From NCBI RefSeq assembly GCF_040222955.1, contig NZ_JAVKCA010000007.1:558001-622000 (forward strand): DNA of 64,000 bases, written 5' to 3'. The position numbers were made by a program, and so were the translations under genes. A model generated the notes under the pieces. It did not search any database. It was given only the letters and a program-made list of their open reading frames with translations, and was not told the origin of the DNA. This DNA is from Marinoscillum sp040222955. Its GTDB lineage: Bacteria > Bacteroidota > Bacteroidia > Cytophagales > Cyclobacteriaceae. This document shows positions 51,834 to 63,600 of the stretch, in pieces (position 1 is the first letter of the stretch; each line of letters starts with the position of its first letter).

Positions 51834-53066
51834 TCAAAATACAGGGTCAACGAACTTTCCCACACAGCTAAACTTCCCCAAGTCTGTGGTGAGATTTTCA
51901 AAATCATTAGCCGCATCCAGGTTAGCAAATTTCACATTTTCCTGCTCTATACATAGCGCGAAATCAGACCCCGCTGGTGAGATCCCATCCCATGCAATAT
52001 CAGGCGTACCAAAGGGAAACTTCATGGTGAACAGCAACCCAAAATCATTCTTCCAGGTAGGAAACCAAAAGCCATTCGAGTAAACATTATCATGAATATA
52101 AACCTCATTTGGATAGGGATTATAGCCTTCATCCTTTTTGGACTTTTCTATGTTTTCATTCAACTGTGACTCCTCGGTAGTGGCCATAGCTTCCACCAGA
52201 TCATAGCTGACTATGGCTGTACCAATCGTCCGATTGTCAGCAATGATATTATCAAAAATCTCAATGTTTCGGGTAGCCAAAAGCATCACTCCGGTACCCG
52301 GCGGCACAGTGGCCACCACGTTGCCTTGCGGTGCAAAATTTCTGAAATTATTCTCGCTGACATTGTTGCTAAACACCCGGGTGGTATGACCATATTGCGT
52401 AAGCCCCGGAAGATCAAATACCAGGATGCCGCCCGTGTTATCATGGGCCAGATTTCCGTAGATTTCCACCCACCGTGAATTCTCACTCTCTATGCCTGCC
52501 ACATTGAAGTAAGCCTCATTATTTCTGATGATCACACTGTCGGACTGTCCCACATAAATGCCCGCATCCGACGCCCCAATGGCAATACAATTTTCCACCA
52601 ACACATTGCTGGACAGGACCGGGTAAAAGGCGTAGGCACCATTGGATTCTTGAGGGGTGCCAGTCCACTGAGACTTGATGTTTCGCAGGGTGATTCCCCG
52701 GGTATCGGTGACCTTGATATTATCCCCCTTAGCATTCTCTATTGTGAAATTTTCAACGATAATGCTAACCCCATTAGCAATTTTAAGGCCCTCAGCACCC
52801 TCTTCCTGCATCTCAAAAGAGAGAATTGTTTTATCAATACCTTGTCCTTTGATAATCAGGTATTTATTACCATCCACTAAAAGTGATTTTGTAAACATAA
52901 AGTGGCCTTCAGGCAGTTCTATGACCGCACTATCTCCTGCTGTAATCAGCTGAGTCTGCAAATCCCGCTCAATAGATTGCCATTTTTCACCCAGTTCCTG
53001 AACACTGGGATTATCGCATGAAACGAGGGCAATGGCCCATGCAATTATTAGGTATGTTGTCTTCAT
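51834..53066 (-). CDS. Parallel beta-helix repeat lipoprotein (TIGR03805-like)
   Basis: The lipoprotein has about 410 residues from ATG 53066 (MKTTYLIIAWAIALVSCDNP). Repeated short strands typical of a right-handed beta-helix are seen (e.g. ISIIVENFTIENAKGDNIKV; NVLVENCIAIGASDAGIYVG; RWVEIYGNLAHDNTGGILVF). A ...GTGVMLLATRNIEIFDNIIAD segment is also present. This is the family that forms a two-gene pair with the SO2930-type cytochrome; the cytochrome gene starts 2 bases after its stop. Beta-helix folds of this kind are often carbohydrate-active, but no catalytic residues are recognised. Probable role: outer-membrane electron-transfer-linked polysaccharide processing; inference only. Confidence 0.85.
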   Translation of the reverse strand: MKTTYLIIAWAIALVSCDNPSVQELGEKWQSIERDLQTQLITAGDSAVIELPEGHFMFTKSLLVDGNKYLIIKGQGIDKTILSFEMQEEGAEGLKIANGVSIIVENFTIENAKGDNIKVTDTRGITLRNIKSQWTGTPQESNGAYAFYPVLSSNVLVENCIAIGASDAGIYVGQSDSVIIRNNEAYFNVAGIESENSRWVEIYGNLAHDNTGGILVFDLPGLTQYGHTTRVFSNNVSENNFRNFAPQGNVVATVPPGTGVMLLATRNIEIFDNIIADNRTIGTAIVSYDLVEAMATTEESQLNENIEKSKKDEGYNPYPNEVYIHDNVYSNGFWFPTWKNDFGLLFTMKFPFGTPDIAWDGISPAGSDFALCIEQENVKFANLDAANDFENLTTDLGKFSCVGKFVDPVF

Positions 53067-53113
53067 TCTCAAAAGATAACCAAACCCTCAGGATAAATGA
53101 AATGAGTACCCCA

Positions 53114-54421
53114 TTACTTCAGCCAGTCAGGCTTGGTGGTGTATATCCTCGCCCCCAACATATTAAGCAACTGATACAACCCGAAGTAGGTGCGATTAAT
53201 GTAAAGTCCGTGTCTGGAACCCCGCGCATGTTTGGAGTTTCTAAGCTCCTTCATACTCCCCAGACGCTCACTGAGCTCGTAAATTTTCCTGAAGTACGAA
53301 TCATCAGAGAAGTCAAAATCATCGGTATGAAATGGCCGACCGAGAAGCCCCATCATTTCCTTAAAGAGAGTCAAGTAGAGTTGTTTATCATCATCAGAAT
53401 CATCGGCATAGATGAAGCTCAAATCATAAAGCACCGGCACCAATTCCTTGTCGTCCAGCAGGAGACTTTTATTCATCAACTTGAAGTAGGAAATATAGAA
53501 GTCTTCTGGAATTTCCTTCACACAACCAAAGTCTATAATCCCCAAAGTGCCATCGGATCGCATTAGGAAATTTCCGGGATGCGGATCCGCATGCACAGAC
53601 TTGATGTGATGAATCTGATGATGGTAAAATTCCCACATAGCCTGCCCTATCCGATCACGTATTTCCTGAGAAGGATTGGTAGCCAGAAACTCCCGGATGT
53701 GCTGACCCTCCAGCCAGTCCATGGTGATGATACGCGCGGCAGAATGCTCCTCATAGTAGCGCGGAAAAATCAGGTCGGGAATGTGTTTACAAGCTTCAGA
53801 AATTCGCTTCGAACGAGACACCTCCAACTCATAATCCGTTTCCTCCAGCAGCTTCCCTTCTACCTCATCCATGTACTGATCGAGTTCTCTTTCATTCAGT
53901 CCAAAGAGGCGCAAAGCAAAAGGTTTGACCAGCTTCAGATCGGACCGAACGCTATCTGAAATGCCCGGATACTGAATCTTAACAGCGAGTGTTTTATCAC
54001 CCAATGTAGCCCGGTGTACCTGGCCTATTGATGCCGCGTTTACAGCATTTTTAGTAAAGGAATTAAACCGCTCAGTCGGAGCCATCCCGAAGTACTTCTG
54101 AAAGGTCTTTACCACCAGCGGATAGGAAAGTGGAGGTGCACTATACTGACTCATCGCAAACTTATCCTGGTAGGCTGTAGGTAGCAGATTTTTGTCCATG
54201 GCCAGCATCTGAGCCACCTTCAGCGCACTCCCCTTCAGCTCACTGAGTGAATCGTAAATGTCCTCTGCATTGTCCTGATCCAACTGCTCACGTGTGGCAT
54301 TTCTGTCCATGATCTTTCGCCCGTAATGCTTCACATAATTGCCACCTACCCTGGCGCCCGTTTTTACAAATTTGGCTGCCCTTGATACTTTCCCTACGGG
54401 AATTCTTCCTTGCTCTTTCAT
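53114..54421 (-). CDS. ABC1/UbiB (AarF-like) atypical kinase
   Basis: The 435-residue protein of the ABC1/UbiB atypical kinase family shows an N-terminal helix with KGSALKVAQMLAMD (the K-x-G-Q-type motif), ATP-site-like AASIGQVHRATL and VKIQYPGISDSVRSDL. Catalytic-loop-like VHADPHPGNFLMR and IDFGCVKEIP follow. Members act in ubiquinone or related quinone biosynthesis or in lipid homeostasis, using ATP. No signal peptide or clear membrane span is visible; some relatives are membrane-associated. It lies upstream of a divergently transcribed prolyl oligopeptidase gene; a TetR-like regulator lies beyond it. Confidence 0.88.
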   Translation of the reverse strand: MKEQGRIPVGKVSRAAKFVKTGARVGGNYVKHYGRKIMDRNATREQLDQDNAEDIYDSLSELKGSALKVAQMLAMDKNLLPTAYQDKFAMSQYSAPPLSYPLVVKTFQKYFGMAPTERFNSFTKNAVNAASIGQVHRATLGDKTLAVKIQYPGISDSVRSDLKLVKPFALRLFGLNERELDQYMDEVEGKLLEETDYELEVSRSKRISEACKHIPDLIFPRYYEEHSAARIITMDWLEGQHIREFLATNPSQEIRDRIGQAMWEFYHHQIHHIKSVHADPHPGNFLMRSDGTLGIIDFGCVKEIPEDFYISYFKLMNKSLLLDDKELVPVLYDLSFIYADDSDDDKQLYLTLFKEMMGLLGRPFHTDDFDFSDDSYFRKIYELSERLGSMKELRNSKHARGSRHGLYINRTYFGLYQLLNMLGARIYTTKPDWLK

Positions 54422-54532
54422 ATCTCTGTTAATTGCAGGTAGAACTTCGCGTGTATCTAAAAGGTTGGATTATTTTGAAATAAAGTTTGAGGGAATCTAC
54501 CTTACTTAACTGTTTAAAAAGAAAACAAGCTT

Positions 54533-56647
54533 ATGCTTAGGTCACTCTTCCTACCTTCACTTTTATCCGTATTGATACTGCTTAGTTCCATTTCATCCAG
54601 CAGTCAGAACCTGGAATACCCCCCGACCATTAAGCGGCCTACGGTCAACGAATACCACGGATACAAAGTAATGGATGAGTACCAATGGCTGGAAGAAATT
54701 GACCGACCTGAAGTACGTATATGGGCAGACGCTCAGAATGATGTATCCACTAAACATCTCAGAAAGCTCGCCAACCGGAACAATACCATCAATATGCTCA
54801 ATAAGTATATGGCACAGGAAAAAAGATGGAGTACTTACGCCAATATCAACTTCAGCAGCAATCATGAATCTAATTATCGCCTGTTCTACGATGATAATTT
54901 CTCAGCACCGAGCATTTACTATCGCGAGCGATCCTTCAACAACTACAGGGTACTGGTAGACCCCAAATTCATTTCAAATAGTGACCGTATCGTCGTGGAA
55001 AATTTTGCGCCCTCAAAGGACGACCGATACCTGGCCTACCTCTACAGTAGAAATGGAAGTGACTGGCGGGAGATCAAGATTCAATCTACAAAAGGGGGTA
55101 TTTCCCCGCCAGAGGTGCTCACTGGAGTTAAATTCTCAAATGTCCGCTGGTTCAACAATGGTTTTTTCTATAAAAGATACCGGGAAGGCGCCATTACAGA
55201 CCAAACCCTGGATTCCGAAATTTACTACCACCGACTTTTCACCGAGCAGAAAGAGGACTCTTTGGTTTTCAAAACCAATTCACCTCTTGATGATTTTCAC
55301 CTGTCAGGTACCTATCAAGAGGATATGTACGTGCTGGAAATTGATAATCCGGCCAAAGATCACTACAGCTACCTCTACTTTGATCCAGCTGGTGATGTGA
55401 AGGCATTCAGGCCCCTGCACTATAAAGTCAATTATTCCCTGGAGTTTATAGATTATAAATATGGACGCTTCTATATGGAAGCAACCATTCATAACAAGTC
55501 CCAAATCATCGCCTTCACCGCTCAGAATCCTTTGGAGATAAGCAGGATCACACCAGAGTACCAAGACGCTCAGATCACCGGATATGAGCTTATGGATGAT
55601 AAAATAGTGGTCTCCTACCAGGCATTGAGCAAGCCGTTTATGACTGTGATGGATCTGGAGGGAAATGTCCTGAAGGAGATAGACTTACCCGGGGGTGTCT
55701 CAATATCCAATATGAGCTACCAGAAGGCTTCCGGAGATTTTATTTTTCTTTTGCAGTCCTTCACCATACCACCTGTGGTTTGCAAGCTGGATCTGAACAA
55801 GTTTGACTACAGTGTGGTAGAGCGCACGGGTGTCAACTTCGATTTTGAATCCTTCAAATTCTCCACAGAATATTTCCCCTCCAAAGATGGCACCATGATT
55901 CCAATCTTCATGGTCTATAAAAATGAACTCAAAAAGGATGGAAAAACTCCTTTTCTGCTCTCCGCCTACGGTGGTTTCGGCAAAGTGAGCAACCCCCGCT
56001 ACGATGCCGGCATCATTTACTTTATAGAGCAAGGAGGGGCCTTTGCCTTTGTGCACGCACGTGGAGGTGGTGAACTCGGGTACGAGTGGTGGAAAAATGG
56101 AAGACTCGATAAGAAGCAAAACACATTTGACGATGTGATTGCTGCTGCGGAATACCTCATTGACGAAAATCACACGCAACCTGAGAAGATGGGCTTTATT
56201 GGTTCATCCAATGGCGGGCTGGTGGCAGGTGCTGTACTTACCCAGCGCCCGGAGCTTTTTGGCGCAATGGTGCTAAAAGTAGCCGCCCTGGATATGCTGC
56301 GTTACGAAAGTTTTACTGTCGGGCCCAAATGGGTAAATGAGTTTGGGTCCGTCGCGGACTCACTTGAGTTTCTCAATCTGGCCTCCTACTCTCCATACCA
56401 CAACCTGAAAGAAAACATTCAATACCCGCCCACACTCCTGGTGACCGCCCATACCGATGACCGGGTACCACCACTTCACTCGTTTAAGTTTGCTGCTGCC
56501 ATGCAGGGGCTTTCTGATGCCAATCCGGTGCTCTTATGGACACAGCAGGGAACGGGCCATTCCGGAGCTGCCAATGTTTCAGAACAAGTGGAAAACAAGG
56601 CGTTTATCTATGGATTCCTTCATGAATACCTGCTCAGAAAGGACTGA
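54533..56647 (+). CDS. Prolyl oligopeptidase family serine peptidase (S9A)
   Basis: The 704-residue exported peptidase has a signal peptide (SLFLPSLLSVLILLSSISSSSQ). The beta-propeller domain follows (~residues 80-430, e.g. RVLVDPKFIS, then DDRYLAYLYSRNGSD). The catalytic triad is Ser559 in GSSNGG, Asp642 in HTDDRVPP and His676 in GTGHSGA. The S-N-G-G pattern, with Ser-Ser before the nucleophile neighbourhood, is slightly unlike the common GGSNGG. It cleaves short Pro-containing peptides, probably in the periplasm. Divergent from the ABC1 kinase gene. Confidence 0.93.
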   Translation: MLRSLFLPSLLSVLILLSSISSSSQNLEYPPTIKRPTVNEYHGYKVMDEYQWLEEIDRPEVRIWADAQNDVSTKHLRKLANRNNTINMLNKYMAQEKRWSTYANINFSSNHESNYRLFYDDNFSAPSIYYRERSFNNYRVLVDPKFISNSDRIVVENFAPSKDDRYLAYLYSRNGSDWREIKIQSTKGGISPPEVLTGVKFSNVRWFNNGFFYKRYREGAITDQTLDSEIYYHRLFTEQKEDSLVFKTNSPLDDFHLSGTYQEDMYVLEIDNPAKDHYSYLYFDPAGDVKAFRPLHYKVNYSLEFIDYKYGRFYMEATIHNKSQIIAFTAQNPLEISRITPEYQDAQITGYELMDDKIVVSYQALSKPFMTVMDLEGNVLKEIDLPGGVSISNMSYQKASGDFIFLLQSFTIPPVVCKLDLNKFDYSVVERTGVNFDFESFKFSTEYFPSKDGTMIPIFMVYKNELKKDGKTPFLLSAYGGFGKVSNPRYDAGIIYFIEQGGAFAFVHARGGGELGYEWWKNGRLDKKQNTFDDVIAAAEYLIDENHTQPEKMGFIGSSNGGLVAGAVLTQRPELFGAMVLKVAALDMLRYESFTVGPKWVNEFGSVADSLEFLNLASYSPYHNLKENIQYPPTLLVTAHTDDRVPPLHSFKFAAAMQGLSDANPVLLWTQQGTGHSGAANVSEQVENKAFIYGFLHEYLLRKD

Positions 56648-56652
56648 TGAAT

Positions 56653-57312
56653 CTATTTGTTTTGAAAAAGAAACTTGGCAAAGTCGAGCATCGAATCCAA
56701 GGGCCCCTTACCTACCAGATCGAAGGCCAGGTTCACGGACTTCTCAATGGCCGCGTCTGTCTTTTCAAAATCGGAGCTATCATCATTGACCCAAAACCGG
56801 GTGATAAATAGAAAATGGAGCCAAAAAGCCTTCTCGTATTGATTGGTAAATGGTCGTTCGGCCACTTCTGTAGTGTCCTTTCCTTCGGTAATCAGGTCAT
56901 TCACATAAGCCTTAAAATGTGGATGAACCCCTTCCAGAAAGTAGGGATTGAGTTCCTTTCTACTAATCTCCTCAAACCTCTTCAGCACAAAGCTTCGGTT
57001 ATTTCTGAGCACTTCCAGCCAGGTGAAGTAAAAACCCAATAGCTTCTCCCTCACGGTATATTCAGCATAGGCAGGATCTTCCTCTATGGTTTTGATGGTC
57101 TGATCAAACCAGTCGGTCCAGATGGTTCGTTCCAGAGCTTTGAAGGAGTTAAAAAAGGTGTAGTACTCCGCTTCAGTGCTTTTGAGTGCTTTCGCAAAAG
57201 CAAAAACAGAAGCCGGATTGGTGCCGTGTGTGAGCACGTGATCTATATACGCCAATTTGAAGTCGTCCTTGCTGACTGATTTTTTCCTTGATTTGGTGGC
57301 TGTCTTTTCCAT
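56653..57312 (-). CDS. TetR-family transcriptional regulator-like protein
   Basis: The 219-residue protein has a lysine-rich N-terminal tail (MEKTATKSRKKSVSKDD). A TetR-like helix-turn-helix follows at ~residues 20-60 (FALAYID... replaced here by FKLAYIDHVLTHGTNPASVF, then FAKALKSTEAEYYTFFNSF). A long C-terminal helical ligand domain comes after it. It is convergent with the prolyl oligopeptidase gene, five bases apart at the stops, and on the same strand as the ABC1 kinase; a TetR/ABC1 neighbourhood recurs in Bacteroidota. It probably represses nearby genes and responds to a small lipid-like ligand; inference. Confidence 0.72.
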   Translation of the reverse strand: MEKTATKSRKKSVSKDDFKLAYIDHVLTHGTNPASVFAFAKALKSTEAEYYTFFNSFKALERTIWTDWFDQTIKTIEEDPAYAEYTVREKLLGFYFTWLEVLRNNRSFVLKRFEEISRKELNPYFLEGVHPHFKAYVNDLITEGKDTTEVAERPFTNQYEKAFWLHFLFITRFWVNDDSSDFEKTDAAIEKSVNLAFDLVGKGPLDSMLDFAKFLFQNK

Positions 57313-57370
57313 AAAAGGATAAACCTGAAGAACTCAAAATTGTTGGGGGTTGCCAGACAATTTCAATAAA

Positions 57371-57398
57371 AAAAGCCTCCCAAGAATGAGAGGCTTTT
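57371..57398 (-). terminator. Orphan terminator-like hairpin upstream of TetR gene
   Basis: AAAAGCCTC (57371-57379) pairs with GAGGCTTTT (57390-57398). On the minus strand the hairpin is followed by a run of seven T. It lies 59 bases upstream of the TetR-like start and about 160 bases beyond the terminator of the giant gene, so it either ends a small transcript or attenuates the regulator gene. Confidence 0.75.
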
Positions 57399-57557
57399 AA
57401 CCAGCGGTGAACAGATACAGAAGTATTCTCTGAATTGTTAAGGCTAAGATAAAGTAGTGAGCCGCCGGTGGCAATACCCTATTTATGGTATTTTTCAATC
57501 CCCTGTTTTTGCATATATGCCTCCAGTGGGTTAAAATGGCCTTTTTAAAAACAAAAA

Positions 57558-57585
57558 GGTCCCGAAAGCCAGAGCTTTCGGGACC
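57558..57585 (-). terminator. Terminator of giant surface protein gene
   Basis: The 12-bp stem GGTCCCGAAAGC (57558-57569) with GCTTTCGGGACC (57574-57585) has a 4-base loop. On the minus strand it is followed by TTTTTGTTTTT. It lies 21 bases after the stop at 57607. Confidence 0.9.
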
Positions 57586-57606
57586 GATATTTCATGATAA
57601 ATGGCT

Positions 57607-60600
57607 TTATTTTTTGCCCACCTTGACTTGTTGTCTGAAAGTACCCGCCTCATCCGTGAATACCACAAAATAAACGCCACTTGAATAAGTCGTTAAATCT
57701 ATCTCCGTACTTTGAGCACCCAGTTTCGGATCCAGGGTCTGCTCGAAAAGCTTCACACCGGATACATCCAAAACTTCCATTTTAAGGTCTCTGAGTTTTC
57801 TATACACGAAAAATTCAGCGCTCAGCACCCCGGCTGTAGGGTTAGGGTACAGCTGAAGGTCCTTCAAATAAGGCTTCATGGTATAAAGTACTTCGGTGGC
57901 TTCCACGACAATACCATTTTCGGTAATGGTGGCGGTCAACTGAAATTTCTGATTTTCCTTATCCCCACCGATGATAAACTCAATGTCCGAATTAGGATCC
58001 ATCGGTACACCTGGATATTGAATATTCAACAAGTACTTACCTTCAGGAATCCCTTCAAAATTGAATACCCCTTCATCATCAGACTCTACATAGGCATACA
58101 ACTCGTAGATATCCTCTTCTGTCCTTCCGGCTCTTACAAAGCGTCTCATCGAACAACCGGCACGCTTTACCTTTCGTCGGGAATCTATGCGTTCATCCTC
58201 TTCCCCTATGATGTCCTCAAAATCAGACTCAAGGGTTCCGACGAAATCAGCTCCTCCAGGTGTAGGCGTCTTTTCATCGTAAAATACCATCTGAATATCT
58301 ATTCCTTCCGCTTCTTCATAGAGGAAGAGCGTATCTGCTTCATCCCAATCGGTGGTACTCACATAGTAGGTCTGCAATACATCCGGAAAGACCGTTCGGT
58401 TAGGCTTGACCAGAAGAATAAAATCACCCAAAACCACATCCTGAATCACATAGGTACCATCTGCTGCCAGAGAAGCACTGTCTGTGATCTGGAATGGCCC
58501 GTCAAAAATCCTGAATATATCCACTTGACCATTGTTCAGTACGGCTCCCTGCGAATTCGCAAATACCTTCCCAAACACATCCGTGGCTGCCCACACCGAA
58601 AAACGCCGCGTATTCAATGTCAATTGGGGAAGCAATGGGTTTTTGATTTCAAGTGAATAACGACCCATGCTATTGATATCTATAGCATTGATCATGTAAG
58701 TCATGGAATTGGCTCCAGGGATGCTAACATCCTCCAGGTACCACTGATAACTATTGCCGGCATTCGTTTTTACCTCTGCGATTGACACCTGGTAATCATC
58801 TCCGGCCGGAATGGTATCATGTCTGACCTCCCCATAGCGTTTCTGAGGTGCATACGTATAGGTGGTTAAACTGGTATTCTTTAATAGATCCGTGATTCCC
58901 AACCGGTTCTCGGAAAGGTTGAGTGATGGATTGCCAGATGAAGAGACATTGGGGAAGCCATTAATTTCATTCCCACTCAAATCAATTACAGTTAATCCTG
59001 TCAAATCAGCAAATGATTCAGGAACACTACCTGCAATGTTATTATTAGGCAACCTCAGACCTGTGACTCTGCCACCGGTCACCTCAATTCCTGACCAACT
59101 TGCGGATACGGCGTTGGCACTGCTCCAGTTGGCATTGGCTGTCCAGTTAGCTCCATTCGTGGCTGCGAAAAACTCCAGCAATGCTGTTTTATCACGTTCC
59201 AAAGTGGTTACCCTCACGGAAACTTCGGTTCCTGCGGATAGCTCACCATCGGACACATTAATTTCCAGACTGAAATCAGGATTAACGTCAAAATCTATGG
59301 CGGATGAATTGCTGACTGTCAAATTACCCGTGCTCGGGTTAATGGCAAAAGCATTGCTCACATTACCATCCACGATGGTATAAGTCAACTCATCCTCATC
59401 AGGATCGGTTGCTTTGATCACCCCCAGGGAAGCACCATTCTCAGTGCCCTGCTCGATCCTAAATACCTGATCTTCCTCTATCACCGGAGTTTCATTGATG
59501 TCAATGATACTCACCGTCAGGATGGCTGTAGTGGTTTCAGACTGATTGGTGGCTTCCACCGTGAAGGACATTTCTGGAGTCTCCTCAAAATTGAAGGCCG
59601 ATGCGTCATTGACCACCAGCTCATTTCCATTGGTAATAGATACCACACCATTTTCATTCCCGGCAGTTATCGTAATTTCCAAAGGAAGTTCCATAGGATC
59701 TGTGGCCTCAATCACCCCAATGAGTGCTCCTTCTTCCGGGTTTTCCGGGATTTGAAAAGTTTGATCAGCAATCATCGGCGCGGTAGACTCATTCAAGTCA
59801 TTGATGTTAATGGTCACATTAGCTTTTGCATCAAACTCACCATCTGACACCTGTACTTCTATAGAGATGCTTTCCTGCAATTCAAAATCAAACTGCACAC
59901 TATCTGCTATTGTTAAAACGCCGGTCTCGGTATTTATCAAGACTGATCCATCATCTCCCGAAGAGATGGTATAGGTAAGCCCGTCACCCTCCGGATCACC
60001 AGCCAATACAGTACCTATTACCGAACCATTTGGTGAATTTTCATCAATGAAAAAACTCTGTTCCGATATTTCAGGAGTCTCGTTGAGGTCATTCAAATTG
60101 ATGGTGGCAGTAGAAGTTACAGTTAATACTCCATCAGAAGCTTCTATGCTGAAGACAAACTGCTGGATGGATTCAAAATCCAGTTGTGAGCTATCTGCCA
60201 CCGAAAAGGCTCCATTTTCACCATCAAAGCTAAAAGCCATGCTCTCATTTCCTGAAATGAGGGTAAAGGTAACGGCATCTTCTTCCGGATCAGTAGCCAA
60301 CAATGTTCCTGCGGAGATACCGTTGGCAATATTTTCATTGATAGAAAACACCTGATCTTCGAAAACAGGAGCTTCATTGACATCATTCAGGTCAACCGTC
60401 ACCGATTGGACAGATGAATTGTTCAAATCAGCCACCCCAACCTGCAATACAAACTGGGTCGCTGACTCATAGTCAAATGCAGCAGAATCATTTACTGAAA
60501 GTGCGCCACTAGAAGGATCCAGGGCAAATGCTCCACTTTCATTCCCTGATACTATCTGGAAAGAAATATCATCTCCCTCAGGGTCTGTAGCCACAAGAGT

Positions 60601-63600
60601 ACCGACAAGCGTACCGATTGCCACGTTTTCATCAATGGAGAAGCTGTAAGGCTCCATAGCAGGTGCCTCATTTACATCATTAATATCTATGGTCACTGTG
60701 CTCGTGACACTATTGACACCATCAGATACCTGTACGGCCAGAACATATTGTGTGATTGCCTCAAAATCCAATTGAGCAGAATCCAATACACTAATGACCC
60801 CTGATTCGGGATCAATGGCAAAAGCACCCGATTCATTACCTGTGTCAATATTATAGGCCAAAATACTGTCATCAGGGTCGGTGGCTTCTATAGTACCCAC
60901 TACAGTACCATTAGGGGTATTTTCGTCTACTGTGAATGTGTAATCCAGTACTTCGGGAGCCTCATTAAAGTCACTCACATCAATGGTGATGATGCCCGAA
61001 ACGGTGGAAGTACCATCGAATACTTCAACGGTAAGAAGATACTGTGGCGTGACAGCAAAGTCCAACTGAGTGGAGTCTAATACTGAAATCACTCCCGAGT
61101 TGGAACCAATCTCAAACGCACCACCTTCGTTTCCTGAAGAAATAGTAAACAAAAGCGTTCCTTCCTCCGGGTCAACAGCGACCACAGTGCCAACCACCGC
61201 AGAGTTTGATGCATTTTCAGCAACAGTAAAGCTCTGATCAGTCACTACCGGTGCTTCATCGATATCAGCCAGATTAACCGTAACAGTGTTTGAAGAGGTA
61301 TTATAACCATCCGACACCTCTACTTCCAGACTAAATAGTGTGGTAGTCTCATAGTCAAGGACCGCAGAATCCAGAACTGTTAACTCTCCACCAGCACTCA
61401 TGGATAATGCTCCACTTTCGTTTCCAGAGGAAATGCTAAAAGTAACAGGTTTCCCTTCAGGGTCGGAAGCCAATACTGTGCCCACTACCGATCCATTGAG
61501 ACTATTTTCGTTAATGGTAAAGGTCTGAGCCAAAATCACAGGGGCCAGATTAGGCAATTGATTGATAAGTAGTCTTACCCGCCCTTTTTCCGGTCCTTCG
61601 GTCACGAACAAATCTATGTCTCCGTCTCCATCCACATCGCCCACGGAGATACGATGTGATGCATAAGGAGCCGGCATCACTTCCACAAAGCCACTGCCGG
61701 TATTCTCCATAAAAGTATCACCGTACTCCAGGCTTGCAAAAACAATATCCTGATCGCCATCATTATCAAAATCAGCAAAATGAGCGTCTGAAATCTCTGC
61801 CTTATTAGTCAATATAACATCCTGAGTCACCCAGGAAAAAGCCAGGGTATCAGATCCATTATAGGCAATTCTCTGTTCATAAGAACCAGGTGAATTAAAG
61901 GCAATCAGTAATTCATAATCTCCATCACCATCAAAATCAGCGGTATCCAGAGAAATCACATAGGTTCCTCCATCAGCAGCGTCTTGTTGCTGAGTGAACA
62001 AAGTAGCATCTCCATTCGTGTTCTCAAAAACGCTCACACCGGAATACCCTGTACCGATCACCACATCATTGACACCATTTTTGTCCACATCAAAGATCAG
62101 AATGCTCTCAACTTCAGAGTTGGCAACTGAGGTCTCGGAAATAGTGGTTGGAGAAAAATTACCACTCACAAAATCATGTATCTCCAGGTACTTGGTCGAG
62201 AAAGTCTTCTGGTTCACAATTGCCAATTCCAACTCAGGATCCGCATCCAGGTTAGCCAGAGCCATGACATTAATCTCAAAGGAGTATTGCGAAACGGCAA
62301 CTTCTACCGGAGCCAATGACGAAAACTTTCCATTGGAAAATTCAAATGGATAGACCGATGTATAATAATTCTCATCCCCTAAATGGGCCTCTCCGGCAAA
62401 CACCAAATCCAGGTCTCCATCATTGTCAAAATCACCGATGGCCACCAAAGGAGAAGCAAACCCCAGGGAATCTGAAAGGTTTTGTGAAAGGGTGAAATTA
62501 CCCACCCCATCGTTTACCAAAAACTGCCCCATTTCGTTACCAATGGCATCCAGGTCTCCATCTCCATCCACGTCCATCAATTCAAAATCATATGCCCAAA
62601 TGGGCTGAACAAGGTGATTGGTGACTACATTAAAGATGCCACTTTGTACATCAAACTGAAAAGCCTCAAAGTCATTGGTTGCGATCAGATCATCGTCGCC
62701 ATCATTGTCGAAATCTCCGGCCACAAAATCATCAAAAGTGCCCACATTGGCATTGAGTGTAGCCAATGAAGTGGTGAAGGAGTTTGTGCCAAAATCAAAT
62801 ACCTCTGTGATTTGCGAATAGGGACTGAAAATCTCTGTGCTCTTAACCAGTAGCTCCAAATCGGCATCATCATCAAAATTGGCCACCGAAAACCCGTTGA
62901 GTTCACCATTAACCACCACGTCATTTATAGGCCCAAACAATCCAGAACCGTCATTTAAGCTGACACCCACCCGATCATTATTAGGGTGATCAATATTAAG
63001 ACCGACGATGACATCCAAGTCACCGTCATTGTCTACATCGGCTACTTTAATATCGTGAAAAAACTTCCCCGAGTACCAAACCTCCAAATTTACATCAAAC
63101 CTGGTGACAACCGAAGAACCAAACCCGCCTGCACCATCATTCAAAAACACCTCAAAGGCCTCATAATAAGAGGCACTGTTATAATTCACGGCGAAATCAC
63201 CATTAGGCATGGTCAGAATATCCATGTCGCCATCCCCATCAAAATCCCCAAGACGTACCACATCAGAATACGAAGAATAGGCCTGGTAATAAAGTGATTT
63301 TGGGAGAGGTGTTCTGGTAAACCCGGTTCCATCATTGACCAAAAACTCATATCTAAATGACCCGGAGCCATACCATATGGCTGTTAACACATCCAGATCA
63401 CCATCAACGTCCATATTACCGGTCTGTAGCGTGCGTATGTACTTGGGGTCGTCAAAAATGATTGAATCTCCCTGAAAGTTGCCAGCACCATCGTTCTCCA
63501 GAAAGCGAATGCGTGAACTGGAGTATCCCATGATATCTTCCAGAATTAACAAGTCAAAATCACCATCCGAATCCACAGTATCTGCTACTGCAGCCCGAAA

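Noticed and set aside
57712..58656. 314-codon plus-strand frame inside the giant gene
   Set aside because: It lies wholly antisense to the T9SS tail and CNA-like part of the surface protein and has no recognisable motif.
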